Assembly (NCBI GenBank): GCA_023846275.1
Contig: CM043877.1
Coordinates: 15,793,107-15,857,106 of the forward strand
Direction: 5' to 3'
From: Vanilla planifolia
Taxonomy: Eukaryota > Streptophyta > Magnoliopsida > Asparagales > Orchidaceae
Length of the DNA stretch: 64,000 bases
Positions 39,142-51,862 of the stretch are shown one piece after another (within the stretch, counting starts at the first letter, position 1; each line of letters begins with the position of its first letter). The notes under the pieces are model-generated. The model did no database searches. It saw only the letters and a list, made by a program, of their open reading frames with translations, and was not told the DNA's origin. The translations under genes and the position numbers were made by a program.

Positions 39142-42100
39142 TCTCATGAAGCAAATCACTATATTCTAAAATATTTTAAGCTAAAACTATGTTAACTAAC
39201 ATAGGCTTAGTAGATGAAACTATAATAATATTATAAAGTACTACAAATTGAGTGATGCTACATACTATGGTCTATGTCATACTTGTGAACAAAATAAAAA
39301 ACAAATATTATGATATAAAAGATAATATGTAATAAATATGCTATGCAATTTAACATTAAGAATGTCATACTTTCTCATTTAAATTATTATTCTTGTTACT
39401 TAACCATTTATAGCATTATTTATAAAGAATTTCATAAGTCTTCTCAATAAGTTGAATCATTATGGGTCATATTTAAGGATTTATCCAAATTGGGTCCACA
39501 TCAATGAGTTCACTTGATAAGGCCAATTATCACTTTTTTGAATTGCTTCCTTATCACTATACCTAGGCTTTATCCAATTAAGATGATAACTTAGAGTGTA
39601 CATCATTTTTTTTCTTTTTGTTTATATGATTTAAAATAATCCTTTTAAAAATATATTGAAATCCATATAACTTTGTATTTTGTTTAAATCAATCTTTACA
39701 AATATAATTCTTTCTTTTTATTTTCCAAAATATCTCAATATCCCTACTCAATTTGATGATTATAATGCAAAATTTTAAAAAATTATAACACATTTATGTA
39801 TAGAAGGAATATATATAAATAAATAAATAAATAAATAAAAATATTATATATATATATATATATAATGAGGTATATCTATAAGATTTGAATATAATCACAT
39901 TCATGTCTATAAGAAACAATAACATGAATCATATGATGAGGCATATAAACTAAATTTAGATTGAATTAAGTAATTTTAGATAGATATCTATAAATTTTTC
40001 AAACAAGATTTGAAACAAGCATCATCACATCAAATATCAACAAAAAAATAAACTAATCTAAATGATTTTTAATTTTCTAAAAAAAGAGCTTTGCATTAAA
40101 AATTAAGAAAATATAAACTAGATTCACTAAAAACATTGATCACCCTATTGAAATTTACTATAGAGATCACACCTTATAAAGTTAATGTGCTAGTTTATGT
40201 GATCTTTCCTCGAACTTAAATCTTCCCTTCATTCTTTTTGCTTGATTTAGTTGCTGTAACAAATCTTTCATGTGGCTCAAGTGTTTGCAATTCCTCTCTT
40301 TCTCTTACTTCCAAACAAAAAAAGATAACCAAACATTTTTTTATAATATCCTAACTTGATTGATCTCCCTCAAGTGTTTTCCTTGCCTCTATCCCAAAAT
40401 CATGCTAACCCTTTGGTCTATATTTTCTTCACTAGATGGAAGGATTACCCATAAATTCCATCTCCTTTGCCACTTCAATTTTTGGTGTTTCATACCCTTA
40501 ACCTTATCATGTCATGCTACTCTAATTGTTAGCATTGCTTGCTTTGTCATCGCATGTTAGAATTAGGGGTAAATAAAGAATTTAATTAAAGCCTTAAACA
40601 AAGTTAAATTTTTTTAAATTTTCTTTATCCAAATGGTTTTAGAATATTCATTGGCAACTTGTAAAATAAACTTCTCTTCAAAATTTACAATTTATTAAAA
40701 TTTCATAATTATTTGATATTATTGATATTTTTAATAAATGTTTCCTTCTAATAATCGTATAATTACTAAATAAATATTTTTTTTGTGTTTGGTATCTTAT
40801 TTCGTAATTGATACACGTCAAGTTTTTCAAAGTTATAATATTAGGCTCTTAATAAATTGAGCTACTCGTTATAATTTTCTCAAAAGTTTTTGACAACCTT
40901 TAGTAATTTAGTGATTTTTTTTTCTCAAAAATCTTATAATTTAAATTGTTAATATTTTTTATGTAACCACAGTCCTTCATTTTATGATTAATTAATGTTC
41001 TAATTTCATGAAAATTGCATAATTAAATTTGTGATAACTTGAATTTTACTATTCAATGTTTTTCTACTTGGAGAACTTGTAACATATTTTTAATAGTTGT
41101 TCATACATTTAGTATTAAATATAATTCACCAAATTTGATAACATTCAATAGATTTTAAATTTATTAAACCTACATAGCTCGAATAATGATTGTCATTCTC
41201 TTTCTTTATAATAAAATTTGTCAGATGTGACAAAAGAATAATTTTGAATAATAGTTAATTAATTAATTAATTATCTTCTACCTTTGTGATGTTACAATGT
41301 GTGAGAGAATAGAAGTATCTAAGTGAGCACTTGATTTTTTTTGTATGGTTTTGTATGTTCTAGTGCTACTCAACAATAATCAATTGTTATCTAGGTTTTT
41401 CCACAAGGCTTATGTGATTATCTAGTATACATCGGATGCTCTCTAGAGTGCTATATGCAATTGGAAAAACTTTTGAGAATAATTGGGCTTATTTAGAACT
41501 TGAATGGAACAAACATGATCAAATAACATAAGACGATTTATAATGAACCACCAAATGTGATTTTTAAGCCACCTTTACGATTCAGATAATTGTTATACAA
41601 ATTTTTTCATCTTCTTTCTCCTTGAGCAATGTATTTAAACTATTGTTAGGATAAAAGGAAGATTTTGGCCATGAAGAACTTGGGGAATTTTATGATCATT
41701 TTGCCATGGAAATGGGGGCATCTTGTTTTGTGTTGAGTCCATCAAAGGATGTTTATAAGGGGATCTAAGAGAGGTGTAACATCTTCATGACACTCTTATA
41801 ACTACAAAGACACAAAGTCCTATTATGGTGATGAGTAATGATTTTACTAGCACATTATCTAAATGCTCAATCATCCATCTCATTTCCAACACTATCTAAA
41901 GCTTTTTTTTTATCTCATTTTGGATGGAAAAATAAAGTCACCCTAAATCTTTTAGTATGCATTCATTCTCATATGAGTCTCGTTTCCTATTATAACAAGT
42001 TTTTTTGTTCCCTTGTTTTAAGTTTGCGAGTCACCTTGAATCCTACCTTTAATAAAATCTACAATTTTGAAATTTCTTGAAATTGTGTTTTTTCTACCAA

Positions 42101-42999
42101 ATAATATCCAAATCTTATATAACTTTATAACATGAAAGATGGGCAAGTCTCCAACAACTTTCATTTTTTTTGGTTTGTTATACTTATATATTACTATTGC
42201 TTTTAGAAAAGCACAATTTATATTGTTCAAGCCTTTAATTTATAGGGATCTAGACAAGCAAAGGTTTCTTTTAGTAGTCTTGAGTGTTTTAGAACAATTC
42301 TAAGACCAGTTGAAAAGATTACATTTCATCATGTATTCAAGTATCCTCACTATTTTAATGACACCATATACCATGTTTTTATTAAATGCCATTTAGCATA
42401 GTATTCATAGGTCTTTTATGACAAAGCTTTAACTAATAATGTCAAAGTACATAAAACCAATTATTGCTTTTTTAACTCAATGTTGGTAAGGTATGAATAG
42501 AAGCCCAACATCTAGGGATGTTATTAGCTTAATACCACTCATAATATGTTGACACATATTAAAGGCTAGAAAAAGGATGATATATGATGGAATAACTAAA
42601 TCAAAAAGAGGTGTCATTTAGAACATTGATTGGCAATGCACAAACATTTTCAAGGCTTTCTCGTCAGCACAAACATAGCAGATAGATACTACTTTAGTAT
42701 GACTTGGCTTAATTCCTCAATTCCAACTAAGGAAAATTAGATTTTGTAAGAAAATCTTATGAAATTATCCCTTAATACAAGCAATTAAAGTGAACATCTA
42801 TGAAGTTTACAAGCACAATCAAGCTACAATGGCAAGTCTCATTTGAAGTAATGACTCCAATACCTAAGAATAATAGCATTAAAAAGGAGAAAAACAAAAC
42901 TATCAGGGCCTTGCATGATCTGTAAGCCAACAAGTACGATATAATAGATATTATATCCTCTTCAAAAAAAAAACAAGTACGATGACTATTAAAATCACG
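39142..42999. other. AT-rich intergenic DNA with microsatellites
   Basis: (TAAA)n at about 39,817-39,840 followed by (TA)n at about 39,844-39,864. No gene recognised. 41.3-42.7 kb is less AT-rich, with short open frames but no known domain. Confidence 0.65.
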
Positions 43000-43400
43000 C
43001 ACGCATGGCTCACACGTGCTTGCCTTCAACTTTTTTTATAAGAACCCTAAAGAAGGATCACAGAAGAAAGCTTCTCGGTGCCTTCCTCAAAGCATGCTTA
43101 TCCATGCATGCACGCAGGCACGCGAGCTCGGAGTGTCGGTGGGTATCGCGTTTTAGAGAGAGAAAGACAGTGGAGAGGCCACACGAAAACCCGGCTGGCT
43201 GTCAGATTGTCTCTCTAAACGACGGCCTGTGTTTGAAACCATGCAGCCGATCACATTACTAAACCAAATTAATGTTCATGGAGAGAGAGACAGTCGGCAT
43301 TTAATTACAAGGAGGAGGTTGGATCAAATGTTGACTTTTTAAAGCCACATTATTCAAGTCCACCGCTCTGTACGGAGTCCGTAATCCAACACTGTGTTTG
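43000..43400 (+). other. GC-richer island with promoter-like motifs
   Basis: Stands out from the AT-rich flanks. A G-box CACGTG (43,013-43,018) lies 24 bp before a TATAAG (about 43,037-43,042). An RY-type CATGCATG (43,103-43,110) and GA-rich tracts follow. An 85-codon frame (43,005-43,262, MAHTCLPSTFFIR...) overlaps the motifs themselves and matches no family I know. It could be the remnant of a promoter and first exon, a non-coding RNA gene, or a transposon piece. Confidence 0.35.
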
Positions 43401-45118
43401 GAAACGCGTTTAAAAAGCACCTTTTCAATCTACGTTGGTAGTACATTGTTTATAGTATAATAATATGGATTATTTTTAATAATATGAGTGTCTTCTCTAC
43501 CAAGAACAACTACTATTATTATCACGCATTGTGTTCTTTTAATCGTTTTATAATGTGTGATTTATTATGATATGTTTCTATGATAAAAACTCGCTCATGT
43601 GCATCATATTTGATATCTTAATTGTTGCAATAGGAAAAAATAAGTTATGATTATGATAACTAACAAATAAAATGCTATATTTAGATGTAAGACTACTTCA
43701 TAGTTGAGATTATGTTTGAGCATTTCATTTAATTGTTTATTTTAATATGAACTTTGATAGATATATGTATGTATTTTTCTTAAAAAATGTCTTGTTGGTA
43801 AAAAAAAATATGCGTTGCCTTATTGGTAGCCTTATAAACATGTGTATTTCTATGAGTAAAAGGAGAGAAGAGGATTGGGGGTATAAAACAAACCATCTAG
43901 ACATTAAGCTCATTGGATAAACCCTAGTACATAACTATAGTGGTAAGAGGAGAGTCTCCTACTAGTCAAACTTAATCCTCATGATCATCCATAACTTTGC
44001 TTGGAGGTTTTTAGCATTTTAGGCTTATTGAAGTTTATTTTTAGTACTTCAAAATGATATTGTAAGTTTTAGGGTTTTAACATAGTTTGATGATATTGTG
44101 TCAGCTTTATGCTTTTTATGTGTTAATACATAGGATTAGATGTACTCATGTTTTATTTAGTGTTTAGATTTGTAATACATTGATGGAAGGTATTTTAACA
44201 TTGTTTCATGATGATACTAAGTCATAGATATAAAAAAATAATCTCATATTATTTTGGATTGTCATGAGACAGTTTAACCATTGTGAGATATTGAATTGCC
44301 TAAGCAATCTCCACAAATGTTTAAGGACCATTCTATGGTGATCAATCCATGCTAGGTGGAGCAATTTTGGGTGTTGTGAGGTATGATATTTTTGTTTAAG
44401 TTTTGCCTTATGTTAGTTCTAATTAAATTTAGCATTTCGTTTTATGTGAAACAAAAGAGTTTTAATACAACTAAGACAACTCCAATTGAATCTTGTATGG
44501 TTTAATGCACATGACTTGCTATAATAATCCAGTTTTCTTATTTTGTTTGTTCACTTCCTATTCCACAATAGTGATTTTGGGGATCAAATTCCATTTTGCA
44601 ATTACTATCAAGTATGTTTTTGTTTTATCATTCCTTTAATACAATTTGAGAAAACAAAAAAAATATCTCTATTTCACTTTTGACAAAACAAATCAAGTCC
44701 TATGACTATGAATGTAAAGAGTAATAATCTAGAACTTTATCATAATTTTTATATTCATTACAAACTTTTGATTTGAAGTTTGTTTGAAAAAATCAAAATG
44801 AAGGGCCATCTTGAACCAAGTGTTTTGTTATTCGAGTATAGTTTTTAGTTTTTTTGAGTAGCAAGTCTACTTATAATTTGTGAAATTTATGATAATCTTC
44901 ATTACCTATTTCTTTACAACTTTCATATATTAAGCACTCTCAAAGATTTCATCACTTTGGTGGTAAAAAAATTCAACAATTTCCTCAAAAAACTCCTTCA
45001 ATGTTTCAATAGTTTATCAAAATTGTTCTGTATAATGAACTTGATATTTTTGCTCTTTTCTTTGAGATAGCACGTTCCAATAATGACCCATCCAACATCT
45101 CCCACACCAAATCAAATT
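43401..45118. other. AT-rich intergenic DNA, possible LTR remains near its end
   Basis: No gene recognised. If the primer-site-like motif at 45,119 is real, an old LTR should end just before it, but no start could be placed. Confidence 0.5.
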
Positions 45119-45136
45119 TGGTATTAGAGCTTCAAC
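45119..45136 (+). mobile_element. Primer-binding-site-like motif of an old LTR element
   Basis: TGGTATTAGAGCTTCAAC resembles the initiator-Met-tRNA primer site (TGGTATCAGAGC) of plant LTR elements, 4 bases after a CA. Downstream, two diverged ~125-bp direct repeats (about 45,266-45,345 and 45,388-45,470) are visible. No coding domain remains. Treated as a weak fossil call. Confidence 0.3.
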
Positions 45137-46410
45137 TTTTTTTTGTAATTTTTTAAACAAAAATGATTATCATTTACTATCAATTGAGAGTGGTCCATTG
45201 GTTTTTAGCATATAAACCTAGTCTATAACCTTCAATAGTCAAGGTATAAATTAAATTATAATAAATATATAGTGATTGGTTTTCTTAATATGTTCATTCT
45301 ATTTATGCTAGAGGTATTTGCTCACATATGAGTTTTGTCACATCAAACAATTCAAGTACTAATTAACTTTAAAATAATTGTATTATCAATATATGAGTTT
45401 AGTGTGATATGTTTTCTTAATATATGCAAATCTTCTATGTTAGTAGTGCTAGTTCACACATTGTGGGTTTTTGATAATGTTGAAGGGATCTCTTTGTTCC
45501 ATTACTTCTAGCTCTCCAAAAATATTTTTGATTGTGATAATATGATTTATTCAGAGAATATCTAATATTATCATGCATAATATATCTTTCATTTGAGATA
45601 TATATAACATGATTACTGAACATGTCATTAATAATTTCTTACAACTTTGTAACAATTGATTTGAATTTTAATTCTAATACTAAATTTACATTACTTCTCT
45701 AAAAGTTCTTCGATAGATTGTCATGGATTCTAAAGTTTTGGTAATGATTATCCATTTCGGTATTTTTAATTTAACTTGCAACAAAATAAAAAAAAACCTA
45801 TTAACTAGCCCATATAAATATGATGCACAACCATGAAAGGAGTTGGTAAGATTATTGGTATGTTTGAATCAAAAAAAAAAAAGAAGATTATTGGTATGTT
45901 AAAAAGCTTTTCTATAAGGAAAACAATTATTTTTTTTTTGATAAGTCTATATTAGTTGATTTTATGATATTGAAAAAAAATTGTAATAATAATATTCCAA
46001 GAAATTGTAGTATAACCAATTAATAAACATTTAATTTAATCAAAAGAATTCTAATATTTACTTTCTTAAGGTGTAGTTATAGGTGAGTATTTTTAATAGT
46101 CCATTAATTATTTTTTCTTATAACGGAAGTTAACTTTTTTTTTTATTTATCTAAAGATTTTTTTGTTAATATATATTTTGTTTATAATATTTCATCTTTG
46201 ATACCATCAATATATTCTAGGTTTCTTGAACCATATAATAGTTGTGCTCATGGGATTCATGTATTGCACATCATATTTGTGACAATGGCAAAAAAAAAAA
46301 CTCGCATTAAAATATTAGATTTTTTAAATCATAATTATTATTAATTCAACCTTTATAATAAACTTTTTCTTAACAAGCAATAGTCATATATTTAATTTAA
46401 CTAAACCAAG

Positions 46411-46412
<2 letters not shown>

Positions 46413-46442
<30 letters not shown>
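46413..46442 (+). repeat. (AG)15 microsatellite
   Basis: Thirty bases of perfect AG dinucleotide repeat in AT-rich DNA. Confidence 0.95.
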
Positions 46443-46447
<5 letters not shown>

Positions 46448-48274
46448 AGAGTTGTCATTCGAAAATAAAATTTTAATTTTTTTCAATTATTTGTGCACCA
46501 ATTATTTATTTGAAAAATATAAACTATTTTATATGATATCAATTTTGATTTGAATTATAATTATTGATTTTATAAGAGAATTTTCATGAAAAAGCTTAAA
46601 ACATGTAAAAATAGTTTTGCATCAAAGTGACAAAGCTACGTATATGAATTGTATTAGCTTATGTGTGAATAATATTATTTCAAGTAGTATATATTTGTTA
46701 TGTATAGATGTAAGTAGTCTAAAATGAATCTTATGTATACTATATTGTAATTATATATATACTTGTAAGGGCTTTAGTTAAGTTTGTTATAATTGAACAT
46801 ATACTTATAACATGAATCTCAAGCATTTTTGCAAAAATATTTAGAAAACGCATCATTATTCAATGGATCATCAAAAAAATCAATGCACAAAGAATCATCA
46901 TATCATAATTGATAAATCTACCAATGTATAAAGAGGTTTTATACGATGTTTTTCAAAAACTTTGTTATATAAAAATAAGAATTTTTATTATTGTTTTTAA
47001 GAATAATTGATGCATAAAGTCCAAAAGGAATTTTATTTATCAATTTTTATAAAATGTAACATAGAATCTTTCTAACACAATATTATATAATGATTTTTTT
47101 AACTTTTAAAAATATATTAATAATAGTTTTGAACTATCATAAAATGTTAGCAATTTTATATGATAATATTTTATAGAAAAAATATACTTTTAACATTTTT
47201 TACAATTTTTACAATGTTTTCAATATTTAGAAAACTTGAATTCAAAGGCTTTCACACCATTACAATTATTTTGATATCAAAAATATCATGTGACATTTAG
47301 ATCTCATTAAAATGTCTAATAATAATATTTGTTCTTATCTAACATTCAAGTTTTGTAACCTCTATGAAGTAATCATTGACTTGTTCAAACCATGGGCATG
47401 ATCCAATACATATCTTAAAATATACCCATCATCTTCATACTATGTTATCTTGGGATGATCTTTAAAAATATTTGTGTAGCTATCAATTGATAGAAACTTT
47501 AAACCTATCTTAGATCCCCCATTTGGCATTAGCCAAATTAAACCAATTTGGCTAAATAAAAGATTAGGAAGAAAAATCACATTTGTCACAAATAATAAAC
47601 ATCATAAAAAGAATATGCTTTTTGTATGCCTACTCTTCTCTATTCATTAGTTTTATATAAGCATAAACCATATAAAGTCAATTTAACTATATTCTACAAT
47701 GTGCTTTTAGTTATTATTATGTTGATTCCCTTATGTAATATTTTTTTAAAAAATATTTAGTGATTGATTTTACATTTAAATAAGAAAATTTGTGCATAAT
47801 AATTTGCATAAAAAACAATTAGAAGTTTTTGTTTATTTAATGATAGAGCATCAAACATGACATTTGACAATGATTCCCTAATCCATTGTTAATTGGATGA
47901 CAAATGGCTAATCTATTTTTAATTATGTAGACACTATTGATGTAATTAAGGGAGCATTTTCTTTATTTTTAATGGAAGCCAGGCTGTTTTAGAGGTACAC
48001 AAACTACCCCACAAGGAAAAAAAATGGCTTTATTGATGTATTGTATTTAAATTTAATTTTTTGTTTTAATATTTTTTGAAACCTATTTAAACATTTGATG
48101 AACTAAGCTTTGAAATGTATATTTTAGTTTAAAATATTAAAAAAATATAAAATAAATAAATAATTTTTTATTTAAAATAATATTTTAATTATTTCATAAT
48201 ATTAATCATTTTGTTAAGCATTTATCAAGAGTATGTTTATCAAACACTCAATTATCTAATAAAACTTAACACTT

Positions 48275-48324
48275 TTAAAAGTTTTTTTATCAACCAAAGT
48301 GTTAAAAGTTTTTTTATCAACCAA
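48275..48324 (+). repeat. Short tandem duplication, two identical 23-mers
   Basis: A 23-base word beginning TTAAAAGTTTTTTTATC occurs at 48,275-48,297 and 48,302-48,324 with a 27-bp period. The copies are identical, so this is a recent slip. Confidence 0.85.
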
Positions 48325-51300
48325 TTTGATGTTCAACAATAATTATATCAAATATAATAAAAAACAAATATATAAAAATAAATAATTTAAATTTATGAAA
48401 ATAATTTTCATTTTTGTGTTACATTAAAAAATGTCTCTTTCATGATAAAGTTAACATTGTGATAAATATATTTTATTTTTTTAATATATACAATAATTAT
48501 ATGATCAATAAAAGTTAAGAATAAAAAACATTAGTAATAAATAGGAAAACAAAATACACAAAACCAATAAGATAGTGAGCTAAAAGAGTAAGCTCTACTT
48601 ACCATGGCAAAAGAAATAAAGTTAATAAGAGAGATGATTTTTTCGCTCCCCTTGCGACATAATTTGAGCTCTTATGAACTTATTCATTTGATCTATAGCA
48701 TTTTAAACGGTCTTATAGGTGAGACTATTAAAGGAGTATTGACGACTTACCTAGTTGTTGAAGTATATCGTTGATTATGGTTAAAGATTAGGCTTCTCGA
48801 TAAAACCTAGAAGTTGAATTATGAAAAATCAAAAAGAATGAGATTAGGACAAATGTTGTGAAATAAAAATAATTATACTCTAAGTAAACTTAAAGTTACT
48901 TAGAAAATGACATACAAATTTTATCAATTAAAATCACTTAACATTTTTAAACAATTGTCATGTATTATTAAGAATGAATGATAATGATCAACATCAATCA
49001 AAATTTGGATAGCACAAATTAGTTAAAAAACATTACAATGAATTTAATTTATCATATTTCACATAAAAAATTCAAATGTAAGGCAACTCTAACATCATGG
49101 AATAAGGCAAATATTGTACATATTTCTTTAAAAACATGGTAGAAAACTTTTATATGTAAAAAATTCATAATGCATGGTCAGCAATGGGTTGGAATTATGA
49201 TTCATATAATCAACTAAGCTATTTTAATAATGATGTGACAAATGGTTATTTGAAATTTTATACAATCATTTGTCTTCTATGAAAAGTTTATGAACATATG
49301 TTTAATCATTAATGCACCACATTTCATACCTTGATGATAACATGTTTTTTAGATAAAATAAGGAGGAAGTGCCAAAAAAATCTATATTTATTATATTGAG
49401 GAAAATAGCACTATAATAAAAAAATATATTTTGATAAGACTCCTTGGAACAACTAAGAGCAACTAAGCCAAACATGGGATGATAATACAACAAATGGGTT
49501 AAGGAGACATTGATCTTTTTTGTGAATGATATTATTTTTATTTAATTTTTTTTTATTTTAATTAAATATAAAAAAATATTATATATCAAAATTTTACTTT
49601 CTAAAACTTTCATTTTTTATTTAAAATCTCATTTTTAAATTTTTTTTGAACATTTTTTAAACTCATAATTCGTAAGTTATTAACAAAACAATAACATTAA
49701 TTAGATTTAGAAATGACAATAGATTTTGATTATGTTGGTTTTAGAAAAATGTTATCTTATATAACAAATTAAAATATAAAATAGTCTTGAACCTATTCAA
49801 GACTCGTTTTATCTTGATCTATTTTAAATTTGTCTAAATCTACTTGGTCCATCTTGAACATATGTCAAGAAAGGTATGATAAAATAGAGGAGCATGAGAA
49901 ATATGGATAACGGAATGAAGGTGGGGAGAATGGGCCAAGAGGCAATGCAAGAAGGGAAGACGAAGAAAGAATGGCTTGACTAAGATCACGAGCTAATTTT
50001 ATTTTGATGGAAGTTTTTTTTATTTGAATCTATTTATTAGGGCTCATTTTTATGCATGTATATTTCAATAAATTCCTTGTTATATTTGATATAGAATGTT
50101 AGGTTAGTAGATATAAACCATGGTATGTTATCTTTGCTATATAAGATTGTGTATGGTTAATAAAAACAATGGTATAGTCAAGGTTGTCTTTTAGTGCATG
50201 CTAAAAAGATTGGTCGATATCATAATTATACAATGAAAGAGTTAGAGAGAGCTACCAATGAACATTGTATGCATTAAAATGTCTTAGAACATAATCATGC
50301 AATATACTTATTGAATCCACAAAATAGAAGTGTTTTATAAATTAATTATTTATTTTTAAAAATATTTTATAATAAATTCAATGGTGTTTTATAAGAGACA
50401 CGATAAAGGAGGATAAGATCAAAGAGGAGATGACTAATAACATACCCCCAACTATTCATGAGTTCTTTGATGATTCTTATGAAATTCATTAAGTGGCTCA
50501 TCTTGACACTTAAAATGATGCTATAACTTATTAGCAACTTACTTTTTTTGCATGAGTGCCTAATAACATGTCCCATTTTCATTCAATTGTAAATACAATG
50601 GGATAATGACATTCACCATCTCAAATAAGTTTGTTTGTCTTATATACTTTTAATTGTTTTGTTGGATGTTATAATGATTTTGGGTCTTTACTTATATGGT
50701 TTTGCACTCATTGGACATTCATAAATTAGTTATGGCCTTTATTAAAAGAGATAAATGATTTATTATCACACACTTTTTAATAACCAACCTACTATTGGCA
50801 TCTATACAATAATCTTTGGGATCACATTCATAATGCCTAATTCAATATAGGGTAGAGTACATCCTAAATTTATCTTCAAATATTTTTAATGATAATTCTT
50901 ATGAGATATCTACGATCACTACCTACATGAGATTCCAAAGAGACATGATCCTACTATGATGTTTTTATGCTTTTGTCACAAAATTAAGATATCTTTTTTA
51001 GATTTTAAAACTATTTAATATCATTTTTAATCAATTTTATAATTTCAAACAAACAAAGTCTTCCTAATAGCTAATTTGTTTTTTATATGCATATAATTTA
51101 ATATTTAACATCCTTAATCTACATACATTCTACACATTTATTTATTATTTCATCCATGCAATTATTTATTGTTCAAACCATCTAATCATTCCAAACATTT
51201 TATACGGCTTAAAATGTATAATATATATAGTGAATATACAAATGTATTGATAGTTTTGCAATTGATATAAACTAAGGATATATTAGATATATCTCAAAAT

Positions 51301-51617
51301 AAAATTTATGATATATTTATTATTTTTTGATATTAATATACACCTCACATAATCAATCATGAATCAAGCCAATAATAAAAGCCTCCATAAATAAAATAAA
51401 TATAAAATTAATTATGCATCTAAATTATGTCACATGTGAAATTATGATTAGAATATTATCATTTGAATATACAATAACAATAGATATATACACATTATGT
51501 TGCATTTCTTATTATACAAAATTTTATTTTCTTACTTGCTCGAAACCTTTTAGTAACTTTTCTAATTGATTTTTATTTTAGCAAGCCATCTCTCTACCAC
51601 ATAGGTTGTATTACAAA

Positions 51618-51862
51618 GGTTTTCTTAACTCTCTCATATGGGTTGGACTATCATTCAGTCCCACAAAAAATTTTCAACTTCTTAAATGAATAGGCATTAC
51701 ATCCCATGAGGCTTTTAATCCTTTATATTGTTGAAGTCAATATCATCCCACAAAGTTCCCTTAATTCCTTTAATTATGTCTCATGAGAATTTTTCAACTC
51801 ATATAAATAAGCCATATCTATCCATGAGGTTATCAACTCCTTATATAAATTAGGTCTCCTTC
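51618..51862 (+). repeat. Degenerate tandem array, unit ~43 bp, about six copies
   Basis: Units run 51,618-51,666, 51,667-51,710, 51,711-51,753, 51,754-51,787 (short), 51,788-51,828 and 51,829-51,862. Each has a TTTTCAACTC-type start, a middle ATATAAAT(A/T)AG and an end ATCATCCCATGAG or ATCCCACAA. The frame is not kept, so it is not a protein repeat. Its size class resembles the 19.4-kb array but the unit sequence is different. Confidence 0.7.

Larger units (their letters stand above)
45137..51617. other. AT-rich gene-free stretch with small simple repeats
   Basis: No gene recognised. Contains the (AG)15 microsatellite at 46,413-46,442 and a short tandem repeat at 48,275. 48.6-48.8 kb and 49.86-50.0 kb are less AT-rich and look like old repeat fragments. 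Confidence 0.65.

Noticed and set aside
43005-43262. 85-codon frame in the 43-kb island as a gene
   Set aside because: It overlaps the G-box and TATA-like element that would have to drive it, and has no family resemblance.
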